The position numbers were made by a program, and so were the translations under genes. Of a stretch of 64,000 nt of DNA, positions 8,414-17,060 are shown one piece after another. The stretch is taken from positions 372,001 through 436,000 of the forward strand of contig NZ_JAZDRL010000002.1 in NCBI RefSeq assembly GCF_047501465.1, in the 5' to 3' direction. This stretch comes from Pseudochelatococcus sp047501465 (GTDB lineage Bacteria; Pseudomonadota; Alphaproteobacteria; Rhizobiales; Beijerinckiaceae). Under the pieces are notes generated by a model. It was not told the DNA's origin. It saw nothing but the letters and a program-made list of their open reading frames with translations, and did not search any database. The first letter of the stretch is position 1. Each line of letters begins with the position of its first letter.

Positions 8414-9396
8414 AGTTGTGCGCCTCCATGCGGTGCGACAACATCTGCGATATCAACACCCAAGCACCATGCCATCACGCCTTTTTGCGCGTGTAGCCGA
8501 TTTTCAGCTTCATCGAATACCACCGATTGCGGACCATCCATCACCGCATCCGTTACTTCTTCACCGCGATGCGCAGGCAGGCAGTGCATAAATATCGCGT
8601 CTTTATTGGCGGCCGCCATCAATTTTTCATTCACCTGATAGGGCCGGAGCAGATTATGGCGATAGCGTTCATCATCATCGCCCATCGATACCCAGCAATC
8701 AGTAATAACCGCATCCGCGCCCGCTACTGCCTCAAACGGATCCTGTGTCACCAGAATCTCATTGCCGTGACGACGTGCCCAGTTCAACAACTCCGTGCGT
8801 GGCCCAAGATCAGCAGGTGCCGCGACCGCTATTTTGAAGTCAAACTTTACAGCTGCATGAATCCAGGACGTGAGCACATTATTTGCATCCCCCGTCCACG
8901 CTACCGTGCGGCCATTGATAGGGCCACGATGCTCTTCAAATGTCATCAGATCCGCCATAATCTGGCAGGGATGCGACAGCTTGGTAAGACCATTAATGAC
9001 CGGAACCGTCGAAAATTCAGCAAGCTCCAACATCGCAGCATGATCGAGAATACGGATCATAATCGCATCAACAAAGCGTGACAAAACACGTGCTGTATCG
9101 GGAATGGACTCACCTCTTCCCAATTGCATTTCTGCGCCTGTCAGCATCAGCGGCTCGCCGCCCAGCTCACGGATACCGACATCGAATGACACACGCGTGC
9201 GGGTGGAGGGCTTGTCAAAAATCATCGCCAGCACTTTGCCATCCAGCGGACGGTTAGCCTGACGTGCGCCCTTGACCCGGCGCGCCTTGATAGCCGCACC
9301 CAGATCAAGCACCGCACGCAATTGCTCACCGGTGAAATCCGTGAGATCGAGAAAGTGGCGCACCCCTTTGCCCGCCGCTGCGTTGACGTTAGTCAT
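8410..9396 (-). CDS. argF: Ornithine carbamoyltransferase
   Basis: A 328-residue anabolic ornithine carbamoyltransferase, which makes citrulline from ornithine and carbamoyl phosphate. The carbamoyl-phosphate motif STRTR is at 64-68, HPCQ is near 142-145, and HCLPAHRGEEV near 285 carries the ornithine-site cysteine. It lies 27 bases after argD and overlaps hslO by four bases, so it belongs to the arginine operon. Length and motifs are complete. Confidence 0.97.
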   Translation of the reverse strand: MTNVNAAAGKGVRHFLDLTDFTGEQLRAVLDLGAAIKARRVKGARQANRPLDGKVLAMIFDKPSTRTRVSFDVGIRELGGEPLMLTGAEMQLGRGESIPDTARVLSRFVDAIMIRILDHAAMLELAEFSTVPVINGLTKLSHPCQIMADLMTFEEHRGPINGRTVAWTGDANNVLTSWIHAAVKFDFKIAVAAPADLGPRTELLNWARRHGNEILVTQDPFEAVAGADAVITDCWVSMGDDDERYRHNLLRPYQVNEKLMAAANKDAIFMHCLPAHRGEEVTDAVMDGPQSVVFDEAENRLHAQKGVMAWCLGVDIADVVAPHGGAQL

Positions 9397-9423
9397 TCTG
9401 CGTTTCTTTCTACTTAGTCTTGT

Positions 9424-10602
9424 CTACTTTTGCGCGCTGAGCGTGGCTGCAACGTCATTCAGCCGCACAAATGCTTCGCTGATTTCCGCCTCGCTGATAG
9501 TCAGCGCCGGCAGAAGACGCACAACGTTATCGCTAGCTGCAATCACCACAAGTTGATGTGCGAGTGCTGTTTTGACGAAATCAGTGTTCTGCACCTTTAA
9601 TTTGAGGCCCAGCATCAAGCCCTCACCCCTGACATCCTCAATGACATCCGGATAAGTGTCTTTCAGTTGAGCAAGACGCTGGCGTAAAAGACCGGCCTTT
9701 GCCTGCACGCCATCCAGAAAACCTGGCGCCAGAATTTCATCCAATACCGCATTGCCAACAGCCGTCGCCAGCGGGTTGCCGCCAAACGTTGTGCCGTGCG
9801 TGCCAAGCGTCATGCCCTTGGCAGCTTCACGCGTGGCCAAGCATGCGCCCAGTGGGAAGCCACCGCCAATACCCTTGGCAATCGCAATAATATCCGGCTT
9901 GATGCCCGACCATTCATGTGCGAACAGCTTACCCGTCCGCCCCACACCGCTCTGCACCTCGTCAAGGATCAGCAGCAAGCCATTGTCGTCCGCAATCCGG
10001 CGCAGAAGGCGCATATCATTGGGAGACACCGAGCGAATGCCGCCTTCGCCCTGCACGGGCTCAATCAGAATAGCGCCCGTCTCTGGTGTGATGGCAGCAG
10101 CAAGCGCCTGCCAATCACCGAATGGCACCTGATCGAAGCCTTCAACCTTAGGTCCAAAGCCTTCAAGATGCTTCGCCTGACCACCAGCTGCGATCGTTGC
10201 CAGCGTACGTCCGTGAAACGCGCCCTCAAAAGTAATAATGCGGAACCGCTCTGGATGACCGCTAACCGCATGGTACTTGCGCGCCATCTTGATCGAAGCC
10301 TCAAGCGCCTCAGCACCTGAATTGGTGAAGAACACCATATCAGCAAAACTGGCATCCACCAGCCGCTGCGCAAGCTGCTCAGCCTGCGGAATCTGGAACA
10401 GGTTCGAGACGTGCCAAAGTTTCTCAGCCTGTGCCGTCAGCGCAGCCACCAGACGCGGATGGGCATGCCCAAGCGCATTCACGGCAATGCCCGAGCCCAA
10501 ATCGAGGTATCGCTTGCCGTCACGCGCCACAAGCCATACACCCTCACCCGTTTCAAAAACAACCTCGGCCCGCGCATAAGTCGGCAGAATTGGCGACGTC
10601 AC
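9424..10602 (-). CDS. argD: Acetylornithine/succinyldiaminopimelate aminotransferase
   Basis: A class III PLP aminotransferase that converts N-acetylglutamate semialdehyde to N-acetylornithine. Markers are FTNSGAEALEASIKMAR, then LILDEVQSGVGRTG, then AIAKGIGGGFPLGA with the PLP lysine, and THGTTFGGNPLA. The frame is open further upstream, but I start at GTG 10602 because translation there begins (M)TSPILPTYAR, the normal ArgD N-terminus, with GGAG 9 bases before. This gives the usual 392 residues. First gene of the argD-argF-hslO-phnA-like operon. Confidence 0.95.
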   Translation of the reverse strand: MTSPILPTYARAEVVFETGEGVWLVARDGKRYLDLGSGIAVNALGHAHPRLVAALTAQAEKLWHVSNLFQIPQAEQLAQRLVDASFADMVFFTNSGAEALEASIKMARKYHAVSGHPERFRIITFEGAFHGRTLATIAAGGQAKHLEGFGPKVEGFDQVPFGDWQALAAAITPETGAILIEPVQGEGGIRSVSPNDMRLLRRIADDNGLLLILDEVQSGVGRTGKLFAHEWSGIKPDIIAIAKGIGGGFPLGACLATREAAKGMTLGTHGTTFGGNPLATAVGNAVLDEILAPGFLDGVQAKAGLLRQRLAQLKDTYPDVIEDVRGEGLMLGLKLKVQNTDFVKTALAHQLVVIAASDNVVRLLPALTISEAEISEAFVRLNDVAATLSAQK

Positions 10603-10849
10603 AGTATGATACTCCAAGCATGAAAGTAGCCCACGTGGAATACGCAGACCAGCATGGCAGCTTTTGCGCCAGAATGGCGAAACGTAAGGCACTCAAACAG
10701 TTTGCGTTATCTGATAGCAATGCAATCAATCTGCATTCCAAGCTGATCCCTCAACTCTAACGCACGTCATTGCACCACCTCGCCGTTTGTCCACCAGCCC
10801 TTAAAGCTGGCTGCCCACGCACAGACACCCAGTTGCAAGATGGACAACA

Positions 10850-10872
10850 GAAAAAGCCGCCCTAAGGGCGGC
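10850..10872 (-). terminator. Minus-strand intrinsic terminator with no assigned gene
   Basis: A 7-bp GC stem GCCGCCC/GGGCGGC with a 3-base loop is followed on the minus strand by TTTTTCTG, a textbook intrinsic terminator. It lies upstream of argD, and no minus-strand gene ends here. The transcript it ends must start in 10873-11351 (see findings). Confidence 0.8.
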
Positions 10873-11351
10873 GACACCTGCAATTTAAGGGCACCAGCAG
10901 TGACATTCAAGTTGATTTTGCCATCACAGCAAGTTTTTGTTTCAACGTCAGTCCACGATAACTGCAGTTCCGTCCGCTAGGCTACGCTATTTTCGGGTCA
11001 ATGAGGCACTTGTCTTCATGAGCGTAGTCAGGACACAGCCAGTATCGATTTTATGCCTGTGAGTAACTTTTTTACGTCACTGCCATTAAATAGCCTGCAT
11101 TCACAGGCTTTTTCGCAACATCAAACATTTGTTTACGATCTCTCCTGTGGGAAAATGCGCGCTGTTGCACGCAAGACTCTTGCCGGGGAGTCACGGCATA
11201 TTGTAGTTTCCCGTTTAATGGCCACGATATGTCGTTCGGCCTTCTTCCTCTCGGCGTTTTCCTCTTAGGTAGAACGTTGCATCTGGCGATCATTCATTTG
11301 CCGGTGAGATGTAGGATTCCGTTCGAAGCGCGGCACGATGGAGCATTATTT
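10873..11351. other. 480-base region upstream of gcrA, possible small RNA on the minus strand
   Basis: No recognisable protein gene. The minus strand holds only short frames such as a ten-codon ATG frame read from about 11020. The region carries the gcrA promoter on the plus strand, and the orphan terminator at 10850-10872 suggests a small minus-strand transcript. I compared it with 6S, SRP, RNase P and tmRNA signatures from memory and found no match. Confidence 0.4.
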
Positions 11352-11957
11352 ATGAGCGATCCTGGCAATACCTGGACTGATGAACGCGTTGAGCAACTGC
11401 GTAAACTCTGGGGCGACGGACTGAGCGCAAGCCAGATCGCCACTGAAATTGGTGGCGTCAGCCGAAATGCAGTGATTGGCAAAGTGCATCGTCTTGGCCT
11501 ATCGGGACGCACGAAGACGCCTGTTGCAGCAACAACTGCACGCCCGGCTCCACGTAAAGCACCGGCACCAGTGCCTCAGCCAACGGCACCGGTTGCTCGT
11601 CAAGCGGCGCCTTCATCAGCATCTGTTGCTACACCTGCACCGGCCCCACGGCCGATTGCAGCTGCGTTCGGAAATACCGCCCTTGCTGCTGCTCCTGTTG
11701 CTCCAGCGCCTGTTGCTGCGCCTGCTATCCGGGAATTTCCTGTTGCGCATGATAACGTCGTTGTACCGCTGTCTGAGCGCGTGACGATTATGGATCTGCG
11801 TGAGTTCATGTGCCGTTGGCCTGTGGGCGATCCGACATCACCAAACTTCCGTTTCTGCGGCGCACGTTCGTCTACGGGCATGCCTTATTGCGCACACCAC
11901 GCGAGCATCGCTTACCAGCCAGTGATGGAACGCCGCCGCGATCGCAAGCGCGCATAA
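11352..11957 (+). CDS. gcrA: GcrA, cell-cycle transcription regulator
   Basis: A 201-residue GcrA. The N-terminal DNA-binding part reads NTWTDERVEQLRKLWGDGLS then SQIATEIGGVSRNAVIGKVHRLGLSG. A Pro/Ala-rich linker of about 80 residues follows, then the C-terminal sigma-70-binding block around LREFMCRWPVGDP and FCGARS. GcrA acts with sigma-70 at promoters bearing methylated GANTC sites. I start at ATG 11352 because GGAG lies 8 bases before it. The longer frame from 11229 adds a sequence unlike GcrA. An intrinsic terminator follows. Confidence 0.96.
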   Translation: MSDPGNTWTDERVEQLRKLWGDGLSASQIATEIGGVSRNAVIGKVHRLGLSGRTKTPVAATTARPAPRKAPAPVPQPTAPVARQAAPSSASVATPAPAPRPIAAAFGNTALAAAPVAPAPVAAPAIREFPVAHDNVVVPLSERVTIMDLREFMCRWPVGDPTSPNFRFCGARSSTGMPYCAHHASIAYQPVMERRRDRKRA

Positions 11958-12018
11958 CTGCGTGACATAGGCAACACCTGCTAATCGAGTGTTTGCAGTT
12001 AGCTACAAGAATGTAAAA

Positions 12019-12047
12019 GCCGCCCGGCATCCGAGGCGGCTTTTTAT
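12019..12047 (+). terminator. Intrinsic terminator of gcrA
   Basis: Stem GCCGCC/GGCGGC with a 10-base loop followed by TTTTTATTTG, 61 bases after the gcrA stop. Confidence 0.85.
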
Positions 12048-12117
12048 TTGCGGCATACTATCGCGTCAGGATGAGTTAAAACAAAGTAGCCATCGCTCCA
12101 GCAGTACAGACAACCAC

Positions 12118-12585
12118 CACTTGCAAGCCCCCCAAATAAAACCGTGCAAGCACATGACCGCAGGATGCGCTCAGCTTCGTGTCAGGGGGAGCCAAAAATG
12201 GTAGCGATCAAAAACCGGCTCGCAACATACATAAGCACGTGAGCCTATGGCGCACAGACAGTCATCACATGCAGACCACTAAAAAGGAACCGCTGCAAGC
12301 ACACGAACGCAGGATGTGTTGAGCTTCGCGCCAGGGTGAGCCGAAAATGGTAGCGATCGAGAACCGCCTCGCAACATACATAAGCACGTGAGCCTACGGC
12401 GCAGAGACAGTCATCACATGCAGACCACTAAAAAGGAACCGCTGCAAGCACACGAACGCAGGATGTGTTGAGCTTCGCGTCAGGGTGAGCCGAAAATGGT
12501 GGTTTTCGAGAACCGGCGCGCAGCGTACATAAGTACGTGAGCACCGGAAGCGCAGAAAGCCTCCATTTGCAGGCCACCATGGCGC
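12118..12585. repeat. Three tandem copies of a 149-bp repeat
   Basis: Equivalent positions recur exactly 149 bases apart (for example TGCAAG ending at 12150 and 12299, and GGAACC starting at 12286 and 12435). Copies 2 and 3 are near-identical over their first half. Copy 1 has drifted, and the second half of copy 3 differs (GCGTACATAAGTACGTGAGC, which can form a CGTAC/GTACG hairpin). Weak short frames on the minus strand run through it, but none has a ribosome site or known content. It fills the space between the gcrA terminator and the phoB stop. Confidence 0.85.
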
Positions 12586-12590
12586 GAAGA

Positions 12591-13295
12591 TCAATACATC
12601 CTGGAGAAGGTTTCATCGAAGGAGTAACCCGCACCGCGTACGGTGCGGATGGGGTCCTGGGTGCGCTTGGTGTTGATGGCTTTGCGTAGACGGCCAACGT
12701 GCACATCCACGGTTCGCTCATCGATATAGACGTCATGCCCCCAAACGCTGTTGAGCAATTGCTCGCGGGTGTAAACCCGGCCTGGGCTTTGCATCAGAAA
12801 TTCGAGCAGCTTGAATTCCGTCGGGCCCAAATGGAGCTCATGACCACTGCGACGCACACGGCGGGTTTCACGATCAAGCTCAATATCGCCTGCCAGCAGC
12901 AATGTCGCCACCTGGCTGGGCTTTGCGCGCCTTAGCAGGGCGCGCACGCGGGCGAGAAGCTCTGGCACGGAAAAAGGCTTCACCACATAATCATCAGCTC
13001 CGGTAGCAAGGCCGCGAATACGCTCCCCCTCCTCACCGCGGGCTGTCAGCATGATGATCGGAAGACGCTCAGTCTCAGAACGCGCACGCACACGGCGGCA
13101 CAATTCGATGCCAGAGATACCCGGCAGCATCCAATCGAGCAGAATGAGATCGGGCGCCTGCTCTCTGAGCCGTATTTCGGCATCATCACCACGCGCCACG
13201 CTATCGACAGAATAACCTTCGGCTTCAAGATTATAACGAAGGAGCAGCGTTAGTGCTTCCTCATCTTCAACGATCAGAATACGCGGTCCTGCCAT
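12591..13295 (-). CDS. phoB: PhoB, phosphate regulon response regulator
   Basis: A 234-residue OmpR/PhoB-type response regulator. The receiver has the acidic pocket VEDEE (9-13), phosphoacceptor D54 in LLDWMLPG and K in VVKPFS. The winged-helix C-terminus shows LGPTEFKLLEFLM and YIDERTVDVHVGRLRKA. Phosphorylated PhoB binds Pho boxes such as the one at 18190-18218. Two ATGs are adjacent. The second (13295) has better spacing from GAGG. It is the last gene after phoU, the usual alphaproteobacterial order. Confidence 0.95.
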   Translation of the reverse strand: MAGPRILIVEDEEALTLLLRYNLEAEGYSVDSVARGDDAEIRLREQAPDLILLDWMLPGISGIELCRRVRARSETERLPIIMLTARGEEGERIRGLATGADDYVVKPFSVPELLARVRALLRRAKPSQVATLLLAGDIELDRETRRVRRSGHELHLGPTEFKLLEFLMQSPGRVYTREQLLNSVWGHDVYIDERTVDVHVGRLRKAINTKRTQDPIRTVRGAGYSFDETFSRMY

Positions 13296-13369
13296 CATAT
13301 CCTCGTGCCATCGCCAAACTCGTTAAGCATGCATCATAAGGCCTGCCATGATGCAAGTAAGGTATTTTG

Positions 13370-14080
13370 TCAGAGCGATGCGGTTGTCGCAAAGCTTGTG
13401 GTATCGCCCTTGGGGCGCTCTGCCGCGAGGGTCTCACCAGTGGTCAGGAAGTAGATTGTCTCAGCGACGTTTGTCGTGTGATCGCCGATCCGCTCAATAT
13501 TCTTGGCCAGGAAAAGAAGATGCGTACAGAAAGTAATGTTGCGCGTGTCTTCCATCATATAGGTCAGCAGCTCACGGAAGATCGAGTTATAGAGCGCATC
13601 GATCCGTTCATCGCTGTTCCATACTTCCAGCGCCTTCTTCTCATCGCGCTGGGCATAAGCATCAAGCACGTCTTTCAGCTGTGCCTGCACGAGGTCACTC
13701 ATGTGCTGCACGCCACCAACGATCTTCGCAGGCTGCAACTCATTGCTGATAGCCAAAACGCGCTTCGAGGTATTTTTTGCCAGATCGCCAATCCGCTCGA
13801 TATCACCCGCAACCCGAATGGCGGAGATGATATCGCGCAGATCCACTGCCACCGGCTGGCGCCGTGCGATGGTGACAACAGCAAGCTCTTCAATTTCACG
13901 TTGCAGATTATCAAGACGCACGTCTGCATCGATTACCTGCTGGGCAAGGGCGCTGTCGCGACGCACGAGGGCACGCGTGGAATCGTCCAGCATTTTTTCG
14001 GCGATACCGCCCATTTCGGCGATCTTGCTACGCAAGAGTTCGAGATCGGCGTCAAAAGCAGTTACGATATGTTCGGCCAT
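13370..14080 (-). CDS. phoU: PhoU, phosphate signalling regulator
   Basis: A 236-residue, two-bundle PhoU protein. Its repeated metal-binding motifs are visible as DIERIGDLAKN in the first half and NIERIGDHTTNVAE in the second. PhoU links the Pst transporter to PhoR and represses the Pho regulon when phosphate is plentiful. The start at 14080 is preceded by AGGGGT at 8 bases. The upstream frame to 14122 has no support. It lies between pstB (155 bases upstream) and phoB (75 bases downstream). Confidence 0.95.
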   Translation of the reverse strand: MAEHIVTAFDADLELLRSKIAEMGGIAEKMLDDSTRALVRRDSALAQQVIDADVRLDNLQREIEELAVVTIARRQPVAVDLRDIISAIRVAGDIERIGDLAKNTSKRVLAISNELQPAKIVGGVQHMSDLVQAQLKDVLDAYAQRDEKKALEVWNSDERIDALYNSIFRELLTYMMEDTRNITFCTHLLFLAKNIERIGDHTTNVAETIYFLTTGETLAAERPKGDTTSFATTASL

Positions 14081-14235
14081 TGCCAAATACCCCTGTACAG
14101 AAACAGTGCAGGCACTTGCCACCTGCGTCTTAGACTTTGCATCAAATCAAAAAGTGGATACCGCTTTTTGAATAAACCTGATGCACTAACAATGATCTAG
14201 CGCCAAATTGCATTTCAGATTTAATGCGATTTTCG

Positions 14236-15045
14236 CTAGCCAAAACGACCTGTAATATAATCCTGCGTGCGTTTATCCTGTGGCGTGGTGAAAATTTTGG
14301 TCGTTTCCGCAAATTCCACCAGTTCACCCAGATACATAAACGCCGTAAACTGCGAAACGCGCGCAGCCTGCTGCATGTTATGCGTGACAATAGCGATCGT
14401 ATAATCTTCCTTCAACTCGTCGATCAATTCTTCCACCTTGGAGGTGGAAATCGGATCGAGCGCCGAGCATGGCTCATCGAACAGAATGACCTCCGGCTTT
14501 ACCGCAACCGTACGTGCAATACACAGACGCTGTTGCTGACCGCCGGAAAGACTCTGGCCGGAAGCGCCCAGCTTATCCTTCACTTCATTCCAGATGGCGG
14601 CGCGGCGCAACGAGGATTCGACCCGCTCATCCATATCCGCCTTGTTGAGATTTTCATACAGGCGCACACCAAACGCAATGTTATCATAGATCGACATCGG
14701 AAAAGGCGTCGGCTTCTGAAATACCATGCCGACCTTGGCGCGCAAGGCGTTGAGATCCTGACCGGGACTGAGCACGTTCTGACCGTCAATCAGCACCTCA
14801 CCTTCCGCACGCTGGCCGGGATAGAGATCGTACATGCGGTTCAGCACCCGCAGCAGTGTCGATTTACCACAACCGGAGGGGCCGATGAATGCCGTCACGA
14901 TCCCGTTATAGAGCGGGAGGTTGATGCCCTTCAGCGCCAGATTATCGCCGTAGTAGAATTTGAGATTGCGCACCAAAACCTTTTCGGTCAGCGACTCAGC
15001 TGAAATGCTCGACGGCGTTGATTGTATGACGCTGTGACTGGTCAT
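14236..15045 (-). CDS. pstB: PstB, phosphate ABC transporter ATPase
   Basis: A 269-residue ABC ATPase that powers high-affinity phosphate uptake. Walker A is GPSGCGKST (55-63), the Q-loop is FQKPTPFPMSI, the signature is LSGGQQQR and Walker B is VILFDEP followed by the PstB-typical CSALDPIST. The ATG overlaps the pstA stop as ATGA, indicating coupled translation. Fourth gene of pstSCAB-phoU-phoB. Confidence 0.97.
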   Translation of the reverse strand: MTSHSVIQSTPSSISAESLTEKVLVRNLKFYYGDNLALKGINLPLYNGIVTAFIGPSGCGKSTLLRVLNRMYDLYPGQRAEGEVLIDGQNVLSPGQDLNALRAKVGMVFQKPTPFPMSIYDNIAFGVRLYENLNKADMDERVESSLRRAAIWNEVKDKLGASGQSLSGGQQQRLCIARTVAVKPEVILFDEPCSALDPISTSKVEELIDELKEDYTIAIVTHNMQQAARVSQFTAFMYLGELVEFAETTKIFTTPQDKRTQDYITGRFG

Positions 15046-15887
15046 TTCTTAATCCTCGACGAAAGGGCGCGTGCCGTGATGCTCATTGCAAGAACCGTGA
15101 AGGTGATCAGCAAAGCGCCTGTCCAGGCCAGTTGCTGCATGTTTTCATCGGGCGTTTTGGTGAAGTTGTAGATCACAACCGGAAGGCTCGCTATCGGCTG
15201 AGACATCGACGTCGACATGAAGTTGTTGCTAAGCGCCGTAAACAGCAACGGAGCCGTTTCACCACTGACGCGTGCAACCGCCAGCAGCACACCTGTCACC
15301 ATGCCAGCAAGCGCTGCCTTATACGCCACCTGCCGGATCACAACCGAGCGCGGCAGCCCTAACGCCATTGCAGCCTCACGCAACTGGCTGGGCACAAGCA
15401 ACAGCATATCTTCAGTGGTGCGCACCACAACCGGAATAACGATCACGGCGAGCGCCGCAGAGCCAGCCCAGCCCGAAAACCCGCCGAAGGGCGCCACAAG
15501 CACTTCATAAATGAAGAGGCCAATGACAATAGAAGGCGCCGAGAGCAGGATATCATTGATAAAACGCACAATACTTGTCAGCGGATGATAGCGGCCATAC
15601 TCCGCCATATATGTACCTGCGAGAATACCCAGCGGGGTACCGATCAATACAGCGAAGAACGTCATCATCAATGAGCCGACAATCGCATTCAGAAGACCGC
15701 CACCATCGCTGCCCATACTTGGCGTAATTTCCGTAAAGACGGACCAGGATAGCCCTGAAAAACCTTCCCAGACGAGCACCCCTAAGATCATCACTAACCA
15801 CAAGATACCAAATAATGCTGCAGCCAGGCATAAGCCCATGGTGATGGCATTCTTGCGTCTGCGAGATGAGTAAGAGACCATGATCAC
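15042..15887 (-). CDS. pstA: PstA, phosphate ABC transporter permease
   Basis: A roughly 280-residue inner-membrane permease with six hydrophobic segments and the permease EAA-type loop REAAMALGLPRSVVIRQV that contacts PstB. The start is either GTG 15887, which overlaps the pstC stop as GTGA, or ATG 15881. I keep the GTG because of the overlap but cannot decide. Together with PstC it forms the phosphate channel. Confidence 0.95.
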   Translation of the reverse strand: MIMVSYSSRRRKNAITMGLCLAAALFGILWLVMILGVLVWEGFSGLSWSVFTEITPSMGSDGGGLLNAIVGSLMMTFFAVLIGTPLGILAGTYMAEYGRYHPLTSIVRFINDILLSAPSIVIGLFIYEVLVAPFGGFSGWAGSAALAVIVIPVVVRTTEDMLLLVPSQLREAAMALGLPRSVVIRQVAYKAALAGMVTGVLLAVARVSGETAPLLFTALSNNFMSTSMSQPIASLPVVIYNFTKTPDENMQQLAWTGALLITFTVLAMSITARALSSRIKK

Positions 15888-16876
15888 GTTCCCGCTTTAT
15901 TAAGACGCGCCAGCATCAAGCGGGCTATTGCCAGCACAATGAAGCTGATGACAAACAGGATAAGGCCAAGCGCAACCAGTGATGAGCGATAGAGCCCTTC
16001 CGATGCCTCAGCATATTCAAGCGCGATGGTCGCAGAAATTGTTGTACCCGGCTGCAGGATTGAAGCCGATATCTGCTTGGCATTACCGATAACGAATGTC
16101 ACCGCCATCGTCTCACCAAGCGCACGCCCCAGCGCCAGCATGACACCGCCGACGAGGCCCACGCGGGTATGCGGAATAACGACATTGCGCACCACTTCCC
16201 ACGTGGTGCAACCCAAGCCATAGGCTGCTTCTTTCATCACGGATGGTACGGTCTCAAACACATCACGTGAAACCGAAGCCACGAATGGCAGCACCATAAT
16301 CGCCAGAATAAGACCTGCCGTCAGCGTGCCCAACCCATAGGGAGGCCCCGCAAATACCGCATTCAGGATTGGCACCGGACCAAAAAACGAGATCAGGAAT
16401 GGCTGCAATGTTTGCTGCAGGAAGGGCGCAAAGACAAAGAAGCCCCAAATGCCATAGATGATCGATGGAATGCCTGCGAGCAGTTCAACTGCAATGCCGA
16501 TGGGGCGGCGCAATGATTGCGGACATAGCTCGGTGAGAAATACAGCAATGCCGATCCCCACCGGAACTGCAATCAGCATCGCAATCAGCGATGTCATCAG
16601 CGTGCCGTAAATTGTAGCGAGTGCGCCGAACTTTTCAGCGTTCGGATCCCACGATTGCGAGATGAAAAAATCAAGGCCAAACTGGCTGAACGCAGGCCAT
16701 GCACCATAGGCAAGCGACACCATGATAGCGAACATGAGAGCCAGCACCAGAAGCGCCGCCGTTCGCGTCATATGGAAAAAGAAAGCATCACCCTGCCTGA
16801 ACCGCTGTAGCGCGCGCGCCCTGTTCTGCGCAGCAGCATCAGGAGGAGGCGTGTCTTTGATTGCAACGTCGGCCAT
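15884..16876 (-). CDS. pstC: PstC, phosphate ABC transporter permease
   Basis: A 330-residue inner-membrane permease. A cytoplasmic N-terminus of about 35 residues precedes the first helix (TAALLVLALMFAIMVSLAYG). The family segment ELLAGIPSIIYGIWGFFV and the EAA-type loop KEAAYGLGCTTWEVVRNVV are present, as is LGRALGETMAVTFVIGN. It follows pstS after 184 bases containing a strong hairpin and overlaps pstA. Confidence 0.96.
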   Translation of the reverse strand: MADVAIKDTPPPDAAAQNRARALQRFRQGDAFFFHMTRTAALLVLALMFAIMVSLAYGAWPAFSQFGLDFFISQSWDPNAEKFGALATIYGTLMTSLIAMLIAVPVGIGIAVFLTELCPQSLRRPIGIAVELLAGIPSIIYGIWGFFVFAPFLQQTLQPFLISFFGPVPILNAVFAGPPYGLGTLTAGLILAIMVLPFVASVSRDVFETVPSVMKEAAYGLGCTTWEVVRNVVIPHTRVGLVGGVMLALGRALGETMAVTFVIGNAKQISASILQPGTTISATIALEYAEASEGLYRSSLVALGLILFVISFIVLAIARLMLARLNKAGT

Positions 16877-17007
16877 GACTTCTCTGACTATGTGCGAAAG
16901 GAGCTTTCATCGACCCGCAGTCCTGATTTGCCTCAATAGCGAGCGACGGCCGAAACCTATCGCACTCACTCAGCAATCAGCAAGACAAAACGCCGCCGTG
17001 GAAGGAA

Positions 17008-17036
17008 CGAGGGGTACTTTTTGCAGTATCCCCTCG
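17008..17036 (-). promoter_or_regulatory. Hairpin in the pstS-pstC intergenic space
   Basis: CGAGGGGTAC at 17008-17017 pairs with GTATCCCCTCG at 17026-17036 (one bulged base). There is no U-run afterwards on the minus strand, so it more likely protects the pstS message 3' end or partly attenuates transcription. That would let pstS be made in excess over the permease, as is usual for periplasmic binding proteins. Confidence 0.6.
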
Positions 17037-17060
17037 CAAGCATTCAAGCAAAGCCGCTGC

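Noticed and set aside
12118..12585. CRISPR array
   Set aside because: The unit is 149 bases long, tandem without unique spacers, and no cas genes are present.
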